A DNA stretch of 64,000 nt from Streptomyces djakartensis (GTDB lineage: Bacteria > Actinomycetota > Actinomycetes > Streptomycetales > Streptomycetaceae): NCBI RefSeq assembly GCF_014651075.1, contig NZ_BMWE01000011.1, forward strand, positions 124,001 through 188,000, given 5' to 3'. The translations under genes were made by a program, and so were the position numbers. The notes below the pieces were generated by a model. That model did no database searches, had not been told where the DNA came from, and saw only the letters and a list, made by a program, of their open reading frames with translations. Within the stretch, counting starts at the first letter, position 1; the number at the start of each line of letters is the position of its first letter. Positions 63,548-64,000 of this stretch are shown here, piece after piece.

Positions 63548-64000
63548 GCGGGCGGCGGCGGCCGCGTGCGCAAGGGGGAGCCGGCAGGTTGTCGCGAGCG
63601 GGCAAGCCGCGCACGCTGCGGGCGCGGCTCGTCGTCGCGTCCGTGGTGTTGATCGCCGTGGTGTGTGCCGTGATCGGGACGGTGACGACACTCGCCCTCA
63701 GGTCGCACCTGTACGAGCAGCTGGACGGGCAACTCCACGAGGCCGCGTCCCGGGCCGCGCTGAGTCCTCCGAAGAAGCTGGGCAGGGATGGGGCCGACGT
63801 GCCCGTGATGAAGGAGCCGACCCTCGCCGAGTTCGTGGCCAAGGGGCCACAGCCGAGCGGGACGGTCGCGGCCAAGATCCAGGGCGGGCAGATCACCGAC
63901 TCCGCACGCGGCGAGAAGCTGGACAACTTCCAGATGACCGCGAAGGCACTCACCTCCGCCCAGAAGGCCGCGCTCGCCTCCGTCCCGCAGGCCAACGGAA
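63544..64000 (+). CDS. Sensor histidine kinase, N-terminal part (runs off the window)
   Basis: The frame starts ATG 63544, overlapping the regulator stop, and runs open to the window end (about 152 residues). The N-terminus is basic, then a membrane helix (LVVASVVLIAVVCAVIGTV, about residues 29-47) and an extracellular domain starting LRSHLYEQLDGQLHEAASRA. The second helix, HAMP and kinase core lie outside. The layout matches EnvZ/PrrB-type kinases paired with OmpR regulators. The fifth base before the end leaves an incomplete codon. Confidence 0.85.
   Translation, partial: MSGRRRPRAQGGAGRLSRAGKPRTLRARLVVASVVLIAVVCAVIGTVTTLALRSHLYEQLDGQLHEAASRAALSPPKKLGRDGADVPVMKEPTLAEFVAKGPQPSGTVAAKIQGGQITDSARGEKLDNFQMTAKALTSAQKAALASVPQANG

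Overview
The DNA is about 70% G+C, with strong third-position GC bias, many GTG starts, 4-bp GTGA/ATGA gene overlaps, class II tRNAs without an encoded CCA, and families typical of filamentous actinomycetes (SpoIIE phosphatase, HATPase_c anti-sigma-like proteins, SSI protease inhibitor, DtpA/ECuC/Sco copper cluster, SCO4007/4008-like efflux pair). It is very probably Streptomyces. From memory, the gene order resembles the core region of S. coelicolor around SCO3950-SCO4021. Two perfect and one near-perfect parS-type palindromes (GTTTCACGTGAAAC) and many DnaA-box-like 9-mers fit a position fairly near oriC.

Layout. 0-7.5 kb: F420/flavin oxidoreductase, KptA RNA 2'-phosphotransferase, an alpha/beta-hydrolase-SDR fusion, two ABC ATPase-permease pairs and a small acidic protein. 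7.5-18.5 kb: an odd class II tRNA-like element with a swollen anticodon arm, a HAD phosphatase overlapping serS, a DnaA-box-rich intergenic region, pheA, then a copper-trafficking cluster (dtpA, copC-copD fusion, PCu(A)C chaperone, sco, YcnI-like protein, membrane protein) and an HATPase_c protein. 18.6-26.8 kb: a fused alpha-beta glycyl-tRNA synthetase, a CitG-like protein, aminopeptidase P, a SpoIIE-type phosphatase lacking one metal aspartate and a degenerate Prim-Pol protein. 26.8-35.3 kb: a secreted protein, a SEC-C protein, an HATPase_c protein, GDPD phosphodiesterase, an HtrA-type protease, tRNA-Ser(UGA), a gene-remnant scar, glycosyltransferase and PIG-L deacetylase. 35.6-42.5 kb: a 1537-residue STAND ATPase with 14 WD40 repeats, a GNAT protein and a Prim-Pol protein.

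42.6-49.6 kb: an orphan ChsH2-ChsH1-Ltp2-like lyase cassette, an ECF-like sigma factor, an acyl-CoA ligase, and a divergent MFS/TetR pair with two palindromic operators. 49.6-55.3 kb: a 1623-residue PAS/receiver pseudokinase with a long low-complexity linker, and an SSI-family inhibitor. 55.5-60.6 kb: tRNA-Ser(GCU), tRNA-Arg(ACG), and a probable island carrying an L7/L12-CTD-like protein, a lipoprotein and an arsenic module (arsC, aqpS, arsR, arsM). A second copy of the tRNA-Arg 3' end plus terminator hairpin lies at its far side. 60.6-64 kb: a lower-GC membrane gene, a DUF2797 protein and a two-component pair whose kinase runs off the window.

Most unusual signals: (1) two copies of a compact hairpin RNA with an identical C-rich 14-nt loop and compensatory stem changes; (2) the tRNA-like element; (3) the DnaA-box cluster between serS and pheA; (4) the tRNA-Arg-flanked arsenic island; (5) the STAND-WD40 protein with a roughly 170-residue repeat expansion between its Walker motifs.
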